64,000 nucleotides of DNA, taken from NCBI GenBank assembly GCA_028288405.1, contig JAQBNS010000025.1:55915-119914 (forward strand), written 5' to 3'. How positions within the stretch are numbered: the first letter of the stretch is position 1; each line of letters starts with the position of its first letter. The translations under genes were made by a program, and so were the position numbers. Positions 28,901 to 36,033 of this stretch are shown here, piece after piece. The notes under the pieces are model-generated. The model saw nothing but the letters and a program-made list of their open reading frames with translations. It was not told the DNA's origin and did no database searches. The stretch is from Chitinophagaceae bacterium. Lineage in GTDB: Bacteria > Bacteroidota > Bacteroidia > Cytophagales > Cytophagaceae.

Positions 28901-29841
28901 GTACGATACTTTTGGGTACGGTTACCAGCAGTCCCTTTAATTACACATGGAGTAATGTGGTAGCGGGTACATACACCATCCTTGCTAAAGCATATGATAA
29001 CCTGAATGCTACAACATCTGCATCAGTGGTTGTTAAATCGGTGAGTCCTAATGTAAATCCTACGGTAACCATAACATCACCGGCTAATAATTCAACATTC
29101 AACGCACCTGCTGCCATTACAATTTCCGCGAATGCAACAGATCAGGACGGTACTATTTCGAAAGTGGAATTTTATAACGGCACAACTTTGCTAGGAACGG
29201 TTATGGCAAGTCCATATAATTTCTTTTGGAATAATGTGGGAGCTGCTCCTTATACCATCACCGTAAAAGCCTTTGATAATTTAAATGCCAATGCTTCGGC
29301 TTCGATTAATATTACTGTAAATGCTGTCAGTGTGTGTGCTTCATTACCAACCTATCTGGAAAACAATGGTTATGTACCGGGAAGCAAAGTGAAGAACGTA
29401 GGCAACCAATACCAATGTAAGCCTTGGCCTTATTCAGGATGGTGTAATGGCGCTGCTTGGGCTTATGGTCCTGGAACTGGTGCTTACTGGACTGATGCCT
29501 GGGATCTTGTCGGATCGTGTACTCCGTCTGTACCCATCGTGACAGGTGATCAAGCGGGCTCTGAGGCCAATATTCAAGCGAGCGCTTACCCTAACCCTTT
29601 TGAAAATAAAACTACTATACAATTTGATTTGAAAGTGGCAGACAATGTTAATATAGCATTGTATAATTCACAAGGCGTATACATAGAAGATGTATTCAAT
29701 GGTTACCTTCAAGGCGGACATCAGACTATTGACTATTCTAATCAAACACTTGCTGACGGCACCTATCTTTGCAAGATTCAAAGCAATGATAGAATGATAG
29801 TGGTTAAGTTGGTTAAGGTAGCGCGTCCAAAAACTAAATAA
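22927..29841 (+). CDS. Giant multidomain secreted protein: beta-propeller, PA14 x4, Ig-like x9, chitin-binding module, T9SS tail
   Basis: A 2304-residue exported protein with a signal peptide of about 21 residues. Residues ~25-690 are a BNR/sortilin-like propeller, with repeated STDGGxNW or TTDGGASW Asp-box-like motifs. PA14 domains lie at ~692-830, ~840-995, ~1100-1235 and ~1342-1475 (KYYEG and DDGSxLFIGS cores). Ig-like repeats start at about 998, 1241, 1483, 1579, 1673, 1765, 1857, 1949 and 2043 (KVEFYNGT core). Residues ~2135-2197 resemble a chitin-binding CBM5/12 module (YQCKPWPYSGWCNG). The end is a type A T9SS domain (YPNPFEN). No catalytic residues were recognised, so carbohydrate-binding adhesion is the best guess. 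Confidence 0.92.
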   Translation: MKKIIIIAILLLWTITQVVFGQNAGNWKIVGPTLFPVNSSGQINGIGRITQMKFHPSNALKMYATSATGGLFISIDGGNNWNPTSGTDKLDRTGSAAVCIDYTNDQVLYLATGDPNYYSNNYGVLKSTDGGQNWVGATNGLGNRMAVELLMSPTNNNVLVAATTDGIWKTTDGGASWTLKKSGGDFTKMVFKPNDANTIYAATHSQFFVSTNQGDTWALIALPGSGFLNGGRIGVSKNDPNVVYLTFVGNFGGGTTTPVLKSTNSGQSFTVVKAAGGSNLNGYDGGSDGQGNYNYDITVDPNNANTVYIASHVVWKSTDGGVNWTQLTNWYAKVHTDMHQISISPYDNSKIYNMNDGGVWLSTDGGSNWTPKSDGLSCTECYHAAQSPIRKDMIDIGTQDNGELNYTGTTWYTNGGGDFGGNTAFDYQNNTDVYHLGNDRSRKRLSGSGGAPGLNLPFAAGDGNGNDVVIGFSTLQNNLAFVAKSEVYRTTNISGNPPTWTQITTINTQIKALVSSPADANILYVVTNNGRIYRSDNALAATPSFVNLATPVNTNVSTSVAAIKSNSNIVYLTCGARAYRSQDKGATWTDITSGLPGNVNISKVLHDTYTNDESVYVGMVNGVYYRNSSMTDWIKYSKGLPTVAGINELMLFNDGTTNSEIRVAYYGRGVWGSSLYGKSALRDPENPPITTNGFDYKYYEGAWNALPDFNTLIPVKTGTVDNFNISPRNRDTQYGLRITGFINVPSDGTYTFYTSTDDGSKLYIGSTEVVSNDGIHGQVEQSGTIGLKAGKHAITLDYFQNAGGFGMDVSYAGPSIAKTIISNAVAFRIPPPTVCSNTGSITREFWSGIGGNAVSNIPVTTTPTSTTTLTILESPSNSADNYGERIRGYICAPYTGAYTFWIASDDDGELWLSNSTSPSGKTRIAYLNGAVGSRNWDANASQKSGLINLIAGQQYYIEVLHKEGGGDDYLAVGWQMPTGAYERPIPGIRLLPYTPLNANPTVSITAPANNATYIATSNITFTASAADSDGSIAKVEFYNGTSLIGTATASPYTINWNNVSAGTYTITAKATDNQNATGASAAIMVIVSPLRTPENPASAVVGITYKYYEGTWTTLPDFTVLTPVKTGVASVMDISVRNRDDNYGISFSGFINVPTDGIYTFYTTSDDGSSLFIGSTQVVSNDGVHGDQERSGMIGLKAGKHAITVNVFQGVGGQSLSVSYAGPGIVKQTVPASTLFNNNISPVVTITAPANNASFIATSNVVFTATATDADGTIAKVDFYSGITLIGTSTVNPYTFTWNNVAAGSYAITAKATDNFGAVSTSAVVNVIVSPLRTPENPSGTSAGVIYKYYEGGTWSVLPDFTTLTPVKSGIVSTFSSAVANREENFGISFTGFINVPTDGIYTFYTNSDDGSKLFIGSAEVVSNDGGHGDQQRTGIIGLKAGKHAITVNYFQGTGPHSLTVAYSGPGIVQQTIPASVVFNTNVGPIVNITAPVNGAAYTAPAAINISASASATNGSISRVEFYNGAVLLGTSTSSPYTFSWTNVTAGTYAITAKAYDNLGITASSAAVNVTVNTAANLNPTVVITAPSNNATFTAPANVSITTTPADPDGTISKVEFYNGTVLLGTVTSVPFNYSWTNVAAGAYTLTAKAYDNAGATATASISINVTTPSNVNPVVSITSPANNATFTSPATVAITASASDSDGSISKVEFYNGTTLLSTSTTSPYTFVWTSVPVGNYTIMAKAYDNLNATANASISITVKAPNQVPTVSITSPANNAVFIAPASIAITASATDADGTVTKVEFYNGTTLLGTVTSAPYNFTWNNVTAGNYTLLAKAYDNLNAIGSASVVIVVNANQAPAVTITSPVNNATFTAPAAVAIVATASDADGSISKVEFYNGTTLLSTSTGAPYTYNWTNVAVGNYTITAKAYDNLGATSSASITIAVKAPNQAPLISITSPANNASFTAPAVINITTSATDSDGSIGKVEFYNGTILLGTVTSSPFNYTWSNVVAGTYTILAKAYDNLNATTSASVVVKSVSPNVNPTVTITSPANNSTFNAPAAITISANATDQDGTISKVEFYNGTTLLGTVMASPYNFFWNNVGAAPYTITVKAFDNLNANASASINITVNAVSVCASLPTYLENNGYVPGSKVKNVGNQYQCKPWPYSGWCNGAAWAYGPGTGAYWTDAWDLVGSCTPSVPIVTGDQAGSEANIQASAYPNPFENKTTIQFDLKVADNVNIALYNSQGVYIEDVFNGYLQGGHQTIDYSNQTLADGTYLCKIQSNDRMIVVKLVKVARPKTK
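27376..29330 (+). repeat. Tandem Ig-like domain repeats (repeats 3-9)
   Basis: Seven tandem copies of about 276-290 nt lie inside the giant gene. Successive copies keep the same protein core (ITSPANNATF, SDGSISKVEFYNGTTLL, AKAYDNLNAT) while the nucleotide sequence varies at third positions. This suggests stepwise duplication followed by drift. Confidence 0.85.
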
Positions 29842-29862
29842 ACATAAATTTTTACTTTCTAT

Positions 29863-29898
29863 AAGAGGATTGCTTGTATAAGCAGTCCTCTTTTTTTT
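29863..29898 (+). terminator. Intrinsic terminator after the giant gene
   Basis: AAGAGGATTGCTT and AAGCAGTCCTCTT pair with one T-T mismatch over a 4-nt loop and run into eight T residues, 22 nt after the stop codon. Confidence 0.75.
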
Positions 29899-29976
29899 AA
29901 TGACGCATTTGCCTCCTTCAATTGTCTGCTTCTTATTTTTTTTTAGATCTTTAAATAGTTTTATTTGAAATAAAAA

Positions 29977-30528
29977 ATGGGAAAACTAAGTACGTTCAAT
30001 TTCATTTCACTCGATGGTTATTATAAAGACGCTAACGACGGTATCAGCTGGCATCCGCATGATGAAGAAGGTACTGAGCTTTCTATTGACAGTTTAAAAA
30101 ACAAAAGCACGCTGCTTTTTGGCCGTAAAACCTATGAGATGATGGCAAGCTTCTGGCCCGGTAAGGACGCTAGAACTCAGATGCCAGAGGTAGCTGCGGG
30201 CATGAACAAAGCGGAGAAAATTGTTTTTTCAACAACAATGACAAAAGCGGATTGGAACAATACTACTTTGATCAAAGGAAATTTGACGGAAGAAATAAAA
30301 AAGATGAAACAAGGCGATAAGAACATGACGATATTGGGCAGTGGAAGCATCATCTCTCAACTCGCAAAAGATAATCTGATTGACGAATACCTATTTCTTT
30401 TGGATCCTATCGCCATCGGTAAAGGTACTTCTTTGTTTAACGATTTGACTGAACCTTTAAACCTGAAATTGATCACCACGCAACCATTTAAAAGCGGTGC
30501 TGTATTACTGACTTACCAGGCTTGTTAA
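29977..30528 (+). CDS. RibD C-terminal/dihydrofolate reductase-like family protein
   Basis: The 183-residue soluble protein begins MGKLSTFNFISLDGYYKD, matching the YyaP/RibD-C family of DHFR-like NADPH reductases. FISLDGY near the N-terminus, LLFGRKTYEMMASFWP (~45-60) and ILGSGSIISQL (~124-134) are the typical dinucleotide-fold segments. The substrate is not defined for this subgroup, and genuine folate reduction should not be assumed. It stands alone between terminators. Confidence 0.85.
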   Translation: MGKLSTFNFISLDGYYKDANDGISWHPHDEEGTELSIDSLKNKSTLLFGRKTYEMMASFWPGKDARTQMPEVAAGMNKAEKIVFSTTMTKADWNNTTLIKGNLTEEIKKMKQGDKNMTILGSGSIISQLAKDNLIDEYLFLLDPIAIGKGTSLFNDLTEPLNLKLITTQPFKSGAVLLTYQAC

Positions 30529-30679
30529 CAGGGTTGAATAGATTTGAGTGTTTCGACATGTTTTTTGCTTTAATGCTATAAAAGGTAACATAGGAAAGTG
30601 GGTAATTATAATCCCATTCTGGTGTAATGTTTTCTATTTTTTAAACTAGCCCTTGTATAATCTCTTACAAACCGCAACT

Positions 30680-31096
30680 ATGGAAAAGAGAAAAACGGGT
30701 ATTCGTATTTTTAAAGCATTGATTTATTTGAGTCTGGCTACTTTCTATGCTTGTGTGCAGAAAAAGCATTTCGAGGACTTGAATGCCAAGATGCCGGATA
30801 AAATTCCTGTTGTATCCGATATTGCTCTTGTTGTTTTTCAGCATTGCGATTATAAGGGATACTCCCTCGCACTGACGGAAGGGGAATATAACCTCAGCGA
30901 CCTCATGGCGCATGGCATTCAGAATAATGATTTATCTTCTTTGAAACTGGCTAGCGGTTACCAGGTCATTTTCTATGATCAGGTTAATTTTGAAGGCGCA
31001 TCGATCATTGAAAACGCTGACGTGGATTGTTTCTTAGAGGACAATTGGAACGATCGGGTATCTTCCCTGAAGGTCATCAAGGTGGAGGAGTATTAA
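30680..31096 (+). CDS. Betagamma-crystallin domain lipoprotein
   Basis: ATG at 30680 is used instead of an upstream TTG at 30653. A signal peptide is followed by a plausible lipobox ATFYAC. The mature ~110 residues contain a betagamma-crystallin domain with two Greek-key motifs: VVFQHCDYKGYSLAL and VIFYDQVNFEGASII. The double-clamp calcium motif N/D-N/D-x-x-S/T-S is complete in both halves, NNDLSS and NDRVSS, so calcium binding is predicted. Single-domain secreted crystallins are known in bacteria, but their roles are usually unknown. A bidirectional terminator follows. Confidence 0.85.
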   Translation: MEKRKTGIRIFKALIYLSLATFYACVQKKHFEDLNAKMPDKIPVVSDIALVVFQHCDYKGYSLALTEGEYNLSDLMAHGIQNNDLSSLKLASGYQVIFYDQVNFEGASIIENADVDCFLEDNWNDRVSSLKVIKVEEY

Positions 31097-31126
31097 TCAC
31101 TGTTTCTGTTCTCAAAACTCAAACAT

Positions 31127-31163
31127 AAAAAAGAAGGCTACTTTATAGGTAGCCTTCTTTTTT
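31127..31163. terminator. Bidirectional terminator
   Basis: A perfect 15-bp stem (A-run plus GAAGGCTAC against its complement plus T-run) with a 7-nt loop lies between convergent genes and overlaps the last bases of the minus-strand gene. Confidence 0.8.
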
Positions 31164-31467
31164 ATGCCTGATGTTTACTACGGTTCGACAGCACCGGCAG
31201 CAGAATGTCATAAATGCGTACAAATGCTTTGGTGCGATCCGGGTACAAATTCAACTCTAACGATTGTGTCAGTATGAATATGGTTGTATTATAAATCATA
31301 TTCTGTCGTTCATTTTTGTAAGGAAATGTATCATCAATGCTGCTGATGAAATAATTTACCAGTTCTTCTCCTGATAAGTCTTCCAGGCTGCAGTGATCAA
31401 TCATTAAACGATTGTCCGTTATGGAAAAAGGATTGATTGTTTCGGTTCTTAGTGTCTCGTATACCAT
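31162..31467 (-). CDS. Hypothetical protein (101 aa)
   Basis: The protein starts MVYETLRTET and is soluble and slightly acidic, with two predicted helices in the second half (NTTIFILTQSLEL and KAFVRIYDILLPVLSN). No signal peptide. I do not recognise a family. The gene is single with its own terminator. The stop codon lies inside the T-run of the shared hairpin. No function is proposed. Confidence 0.65.
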   Translation of the reverse strand: MVYETLRTETINPFSITDNRLMIDHCSLEDLSGEELVNYFISSIDDTFPYKNERQNMIYNTTIFILTQSLELNLYPDRTKAFVRIYDILLPVLSNRSKHQA

Positions 31468-31681
31468 AAGTAAAAAGTGTTTGATGAATCGATAAGCTAA
31501 AGTATAGAATCAATTCAAAATAACAACTGTAGTAACATTAGACAGAACAACACACATCTGTTTAAATGAGGATCGGGTTTAAACGTATAGTGAATATTCT
31601 CTTCTGCAAGAACTTATTTTCGGTTTGGACTATTCGTTTTGTTCTTTTTAACGGGATAAACCGGAAAAAATAAGGTAGGTG

Positions 31682-31711
31682 TTTGGCCAGAAATTAAATT
31701 CATTATATTTG
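31682..31711 (+). promoter_or_regulatory. Bacteroidota-type promoter of the AraC-family gene
   Basis: TTTG (31682-31685), an 18-nt spacer, then TATATTTG (31704-31711) fits the TTTG/TAnnTTTG pattern. Transcription would start near 31718, about 16 nt before the ATG at 31734, which supports that start. Confidence 0.65.
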
Positions 31712-31733
31712 ATTTTTGCAACCAGATCTGTGT

Positions 31734-32645
31734 ATGGATACCACAAGCCTAGAACAATTTTACCAACAAACTTCTTCATTGATTCCGAAAGACATCAATA
31801 AAGAGATTGGACATTTTAATGTGTTCAACATTCAGGACATGCTGATCAAAACGAAGAAGACCGGTGAAATGCCTTATAACAGGCGTGCATATTATAAGAT
31901 CAGTTTGATCCGGGGAAGAAACAAAGCGGAGTATGCCGATAAAGTCATCGATATTGAGAAGAACGGATTGCTGTTCGCAACTCCCAAGATCCCTTACCAT
32001 TACTTGCCTCAGGACGAACAGCAGTCCGGGTCGTTTTGCATCTTTACAGAAGACTTTTTATCCAAGAATAAAAGTGGTGTTTTATTAGAAGAACTTCCTC
32101 TTTTCAAACCGGGAGGTTATCCCATCTTTCAGCTTTCAGACGAAGAAGCAGATGAAATAGCGCTGGTCTTTAAAAAAATGTTTAAGGAAATTGAATCCGA
32201 TTACACCTTCAAGTATGACTTGCTTCGTAATTATGTATTAGAGTTGATTCATTCTGGACAAAAACTCCAACCGGCTTCAGCCCTACATTCCACGCACAAT
32301 GCCTCAGCCCGTGTATCGGCTTTGTTTATAGAATTACTCGAACGTCAATTTCCGATTGAATCGCCGCAACAGAAATTGAACCTGCGCACCGCAAAAGATT
32401 ATGCCGATCGATTGGCGGTTCATGTGAACCACTTGAATAAAGTCCTGAAGGAGCACACCGGTAAAACGACTACCGAGCTGATCAGCGGACGCGTGGTGCA
32501 GGAAGCCAAAATCTTATTGAAGCAAACGGATTGGAATATTTCGGAAATCGCCTATAGTTTAGGATTCGAACAATTGGCTCATTTTTCAAACTTTTTCAAA
32601 AAGCAGACTCAATTGGCTCCTAATGAATTGAGAAGTCGTATTTGA
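31734..32645 (+). CDS. AraC-family transcriptional regulator
   Basis: ATG at 31734 (MDTTSLEQF) is chosen over a TTG at 31716 because a promoter places the transcript start between them. The 303-residue protein has a cupin-like N-terminal sensing domain (~20-150) and a C-terminal double helix-turn-helix (~205-303), including YADRLAVHVNHLNKVLKEHTG and ISEIAYSLGFEQLAHFSNFFKK. It lies 84 nt upstream of an SDR gene on the same strand, so that oxidoreductase is its probable target. The effector is unknown. Confidence 0.88.
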   Translation: MDTTSLEQFYQQTSSLIPKDINKEIGHFNVFNIQDMLIKTKKTGEMPYNRRAYYKISLIRGRNKAEYADKVIDIEKNGLLFATPKIPYHYLPQDEQQSGSFCIFTEDFLSKNKSGVLLEELPLFKPGGYPIFQLSDEEADEIALVFKKMFKEIESDYTFKYDLLRNYVLELIHSGQKLQPASALHSTHNASARVSALFIELLERQFPIESPQQKLNLRTAKDYADRLAVHVNHLNKVLKEHTGKTTTELISGRVVQEAKILLKQTDWNISEIAYSLGFEQLAHFSNFFKKQTQLAPNELRSRI

Positions 32646-32729
32646 ATTTTGCAACCAATGGATTGATCTTTGCAAACGAGATCAACGTGTTTTGTTTTAG
32701 GTTTGTTTCATCATAAAACAAAAACAAAA

Positions 32730-33494
32730 ATGAGCGCACAATCTAAAATTGCATTAGTAACCGGCGGTAGCCGCGGACTGGGAAAAAATATGGCACTCCA
32801 TCTTGCACAAAAAGGAATCGATGTCATATTGACTTACAACAGTAAGAAAGACGAAGCATTAGCGGTGGTCGCAGAAATAGAAAAGACCGGACGTAAAGCC
32901 GTTGCTCTGCAACTCAACACAGCAGAGGTCAAGAGCTTTGATGTTTTTTTTGAAGAGATCAAAAAAGTTTTGAAAGGTACGTTTAATACCAACCGTTTTG
33001 ATTTCCTGATCAACAATGCGGGTATCGGTATTTATAACTCTTTTGCTGAAACAACGGAAGAGCAATTTGATACCTTGATGAACATTCATTTCAAAGGCGT
33101 ATTTTTTATTACACAAAAGGCATTGCCTATACTAAATGACGGTGGCCGTATTGTCAATCTGTCTACGGGCCTGGCTCGCTTCAGCATGCCCGGATATGCT
33201 GCTTATGCATCCATGAAAGGCGCGATGGAAACCTTGACCAAGTACCAGGCAAAAGAATTGGGTGCCCGCGGCATCGCTGTAAATATCGTAGCTCCGGGAG
33301 CTATCGAAACAGATTTTGGTGGTGGGGCAGTGAGAGATAATGTACAACTTAATCAGCATGTAGCCGGTGTTACTGCATTGGGTCGTGTCGGATTACCGGA
33401 TGATATCGGTGGGGTTGTCGCCTTCTTATGTACCGATGATGCGAAATGGATCAATGCACAGCGCATTGAAGTTTCGGGTGGAATGAATTTATAG
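32730..33494 (+). CDS. Short-chain dehydrogenase/reductase (SDR)
   Basis: The start MSAQSKIALV at 32730 follows an A-rich leader and places the cofactor motif correctly. The upstream frame from 32670 is not protein-like. The 254-residue classical SDR has the TGGSRGLG cofactor loop at 11-18, an NNAG motif, and a catalytic YASMK tetrad segment. These are NAD(P)H-dependent oxidoreductases; the substrate is unknown. It follows an AraC-type regulator. Confidence 0.9.
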   Translation: MSAQSKIALVTGGSRGLGKNMALHLAQKGIDVILTYNSKKDEALAVVAEIEKTGRKAVALQLNTAEVKSFDVFFEEIKKVLKGTFNTNRFDFLINNAGIGIYNSFAETTEEQFDTLMNIHFKGVFFITQKALPILNDGGRIVNLSTGLARFSMPGYAAYASMKGAMETLTKYQAKELGARGIAVNIVAPGAIETDFGGGAVRDNVQLNQHVAGVTALGRVGLPDDIGGVVAFLCTDDAKWINAQRIEVSGGMNL

Positions 33495-33523
33495 TATATC
33501 ATAGAGTGCCTTTTTACTATGAA

Positions 33524-33548
33524 GCTCGTTTTTTATACGAGCCTTTTT
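33524..33548 (+). terminator. Terminator after the SDR gene
   Basis: GCTCGT and ACGAGC flank a T-rich loop and are followed by a run of T. It lies 29 nt downstream of the stop codon. The stem is short, so efficiency is uncertain. Confidence 0.55.
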
Positions 33549-33591
33549 CTTTTCTTTTGCTCTGCCAAAAGAAAAGAAACAAAAGAAAAGG
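33549..33591. repeat. Dispersed stem-loop repeat (CTTTTCTTTTG), copy A
   Basis: CTTTTCTTTTG and CAAAAGAAAAG form a perfect 11-bp stem around a CTCTGC loop, followed by AAACAAAAGAAAAGG. A near-identical copy lies at 39331-39372. Confidence 0.75.
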
Positions 33592-33650
33592 CAGCCACCA
33601 AAATCAATTGGAGCGAAGAAATAGTGAGTTTAATGTTGCTTTTGCTGATT

Positions 33651-33775
33651 GCGTTAGGGATCGAGTGAAAAGCCCGAAGTGCGGAGGTTTTGTGTGTGGG
33701 CGGACTTGGAGCGAGAGCCCGGCCCCGCCCTCTATGATGGAGTTTTACTAAGGAATGTTTGGCGGGGAAACGCCC
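33651..33775 (+). repeat. Dispersed 125-bp intergenic element, copy 2
   Basis: Same length and order of blocks as 17297-17421: GCGTTAGGGAT at the start, two AGCCCG-ending half-repeats, and GCGGGGAAACGCCC at the end. It is not coding. Here it follows directly on another dispersed repeat. Confidence 0.75.
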
Positions 33776-33833
33776 TATTTATTATATTAAGGAATCGATA
33801 AACAATTCATCTTAATTACATTTTAAACGGTCT

Positions 33834-34181
33834 ATGATCTTAAAAGTTATCAGTGCTGCACTTATTTTATTCACGACCTTCATGGGTGTCAAACACGGTT
33901 GGTCTGCCTTCAATCCCACACCGGAAAATAGGGTGATGATGGAAGGTTTGAACATCAGCAAAACCTTGATTCACATCATCGGCATATTGACCTTGCTTGG
34001 AGCGCTATTGATTTTATTTCCTCCTACTTTCTTTTGGGGTAATGTGCTCAATGCTGGTTTGATTGTGCTCATGATGAGTTTGTTCATTCGTTCCGATAAT
34101 TTCAAAGGCCTGCTGATTGAAATTCCTTTTTTAGTAATTCCTCTTTTATTGATTTGGCTCAAACATCCTTTTGGAAAATGA
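33834..34181 (+). CDS. Small four-helix membrane protein, DoxX-like
   Basis: The 115-residue protein has four hydrophobic segments (about 4-20, 42-62, 68-82 and 92-110) with short polar connections. A GVKHGWSAF segment follows the first helix. This layout resembles DoxX/DUF-type small inner-membrane proteins. It is close upstream of the LLM oxidoreductase gene (69 nt) on the same strand, so they may share a transcript. The function is unknown. Confidence 0.7.
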   Translation: MILKVISAALILFTTFMGVKHGWSAFNPTPENRVMMEGLNISKTLIHIIGILTLLGALLILFPPTFFWGNVLNAGLIVLMMSLFIRSDNFKGLLIEIPFLVIPLLLIWLKHPFGK

Positions 34182-34250
34182 TTTAGGTCAATGGAACCAA
34201 TGAACTAAATTGACTTTATTGCAGTTGAAAAGCACACAATAGAATCAATT

Positions 34251-35285
34251 ATGGAATTAGGTATCAGTACTTTTGGAGAGATCATACCGGACAATACTTC
34301 AGGTAAAGCGGTAAACGCACACCGCCGTGCACAGGAATTGTTGGAAGAAGCTAAACTGGCAGATCAAATTGGTTTGGATGTTTATGCGTTAGGTGAACAC
34401 CATCGTCCGGATTATTTAATCTCTGCACCTGAAATGATGCTGGCTGGAGTGGCTGCAGTGACGAAGAACATTCGTTTGTCCAGTGCGGTAACTGTACTGA
34501 GTTCTGCAGATCCTGTACGGACCTTTCAAAATTTCGCCACGCTGGATTTACTTTCCAGCGGTCGTGCAGAAATCATGGCAGGACGTGGTTCCTTTATAGA
34601 ATCTTTTCCATTGTTTGGTTATGATTTGAATCATTACGATGAATTATTTACCGAACATTTAGAATTATTATTGAAGATCAATGCCAACGAAAAAGTAACT
34701 TCTAAAGGGAAACATCGTGCATCGATCAATAACCTGGGCGTGTATCCAAGGCCGTATCAGGAGAAGTTACCGATCTGGCTGGCAGTAGGCGGTACACCCA
34801 CTTCTATGGTACGCGCAGGAACATTAAATCTTCCTGTTACAGTGGCCATCTTAGGTTCTGCTCCTGAAAATTTTGTGCCCCTGGTAAAATTATATCGTGA
34901 TTCAGCCAGGAAAGCAGGGCATGATGAAACGAAATTGCAATTGGCCATGAATTGTCACACGCACATTGCAGAAACTTCTCAACAAGCTTCGGATGAATTT
35001 TGGCCGACCTATGAAAAGCTGATGACGAAGATCGGAAAGGAAAGAGGCTGGGGCAAGCTGACCCGTGAGCAGTTTGAATACATGCGTTCTCCACAAGGTC
35101 CTTTATTGGTGGGGAGTCCGGAAGAAGTGGTAGATAAGATCATTTACCAGCACGGCTTGTTTGGACACACCAGATTTTTGGCGCAGACTATTGCAGGACC
35201 TGATTTGTCAGAAGATCAATTGATGCGTTCTATAGAATTATTTGGAACCAAGGTGGCACCTGCCATCAGAGCCAGAATAAAATAA
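34251..35285 (+). CDS. LLM-class flavin-dependent oxidoreductase
   Basis: The 344-residue protein matches the luciferase-like monooxygenase family. It opens MELGISTFGE, has ALGEHHRPDY (the conserved EHH) near residue 46, then IRLSSAVTVLSSADPVRTFQNFATLDLLSSGR (~75-107), the segment that anchors the flavin. LPIWLAVGGTP follows near 170. These are FMN- or F420-dependent barrels. The FMN type is likely in Bacteroidota. The substrate is unknown. A strong terminator follows. Confidence 0.9.
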   Translation: MELGISTFGEIIPDNTSGKAVNAHRRAQELLEEAKLADQIGLDVYALGEHHRPDYLISAPEMMLAGVAAVTKNIRLSSAVTVLSSADPVRTFQNFATLDLLSSGRAEIMAGRGSFIESFPLFGYDLNHYDELFTEHLELLLKINANEKVTSKGKHRASINNLGVYPRPYQEKLPIWLAVGGTPTSMVRAGTLNLPVTVAILGSAPENFVPLVKLYRDSARKAGHDETKLQLAMNCHTHIAETSQQASDEFWPTYEKLMTKIGKERGWGKLTREQFEYMRSPQGPLLVGSPEEVVDKIIYQHGLFGHTRFLAQTIAGPDLSEDQLMRSIELFGTKVAPAIRARIK

Positions 35286-35296
35286 ATTTGAAGCAT

Positions 35297-35332
35297 AAAA
35301 AAAGAGTCACGTGTTCGCGTGACTCTTTTTTT
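35297..35332. terminator. Bidirectional terminator between convergent genes
   Basis: Perfect 15-bp stem: seven A plus GAGTCACG pairs with CGTGACTC plus seven T across a 6-nt loop. It lies between the LLM gene and the minus-strand PorT-like gene. Confidence 0.85.
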
Positions 35333-35346
35333 ATAGTATAGTGGAA

Positions 35347-36033
35347 TTATTTTTTTCCACCGAATAAATAAGCGACACCAAAGTTGATAGAACTTGCTTT
35401 CGTAACATCTTTGTTTCTGTTGGACTCCTGATCACTGTTTGCATAGTGAGGCGTACTGTTAGAGAATCCAAGATTGTATCCAGCCTGAATCAATAAACCG
35501 TTATCGAATTTGTAATCCACTCCGATATTTAAGGATACGTTCAATGGGTTCATGTAGATATCATTGCCTGTAGCACCTTCAGGTTGTTTTTTTGGCTTGA
35601 TACTTCCTTCAACAGAATTGCCATTGCCTTCTGCTTTATAATGCCCTCCAAGAGCCAATCCAAAAGAAGGACCTACAAATAATTCCAATTTACCCGGACC
35701 TGCCTGAAAACCTCCTACCAAGTTAATGGGTAATTCTACATAAGAAGCTCTCGTAGTCAGTGTAGCACCACCTCCTAAATCGCTTTTTGCACCTCTTTGA
35801 AGATAAAGCAATTCTGGTCTGATAGCGAAATTGTCAGTGATTTGAGCATTCAATACTACACCCACTTGCGGTGTCAGGATAGAGCTATAAGTTGTGGTGG
35901 TTTGCCCGTCCGGTGTTTTTGTTTGTTTAAGTGTTGAAATGCCTAGCCCTAATTTAGGACCAAAAGAAACTTGTGCAAAAGAAGCAGAAGAAACTGCTGC
36001 AACGAATAAAAAAGAAAGGAATGTTTTTTTCAT
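35347..36033 (-). CDS. PorT-family outer-membrane beta-barrel protein
   Basis: A 228-residue exported protein with signal MKKTFLSFLFVAAVSSASFAQ. The mature part fits the outer-membrane beta-barrel family common in Bacteroidota: FGPKLGLGIST near the N-terminus, a NFAIRPELLYLQRGAKSD strand, and a final NFGVAYLFGGKK. The barrel is predicted to have about eight strands. The ligand or role is unknown. It is single-gene with a terminator shared with the convergent LLM gene. Confidence 0.85.
   Translation of the reverse strand: MKKTFLSFLFVAAVSSASFAQVSFGPKLGLGISTLKQTKTPDGQTTTTYSSILTPQVGVVLNAQITDNFAIRPELLYLQRGAKSDLGGGATLTTRASYVELPINLVGGFQAGPGKLELFVGPSFGLALGGHYKAEGNGNSVEGSIKPKKQPEGATGNDIYMNPLNVSLNIGVDYKFDNGLLIQAGYNLGFSNSTPHYANSDQESNRNKDVTKASSINFGVAYLFGGKK

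Larger units (their letters stand above)
33495..33833. other. Intergenic region with terminator and two dispersed repeats
   Basis: 339 nt without a gene. In order it holds a terminator hairpin (33524-33548), the stem-loop repeat CTTTTCTTTTG (33549-33591) and the 125-bp element copy 2 (33651-33775). An 81-codon frame here is entirely inside these repeats and is not called. Confidence 0.65.

Noticed and set aside
33506..33751. An 81-codon plus-strand frame in the intergenic region.
   Set aside because: It lies within the terminator and dispersed repeats and its protein has no recognisable character.
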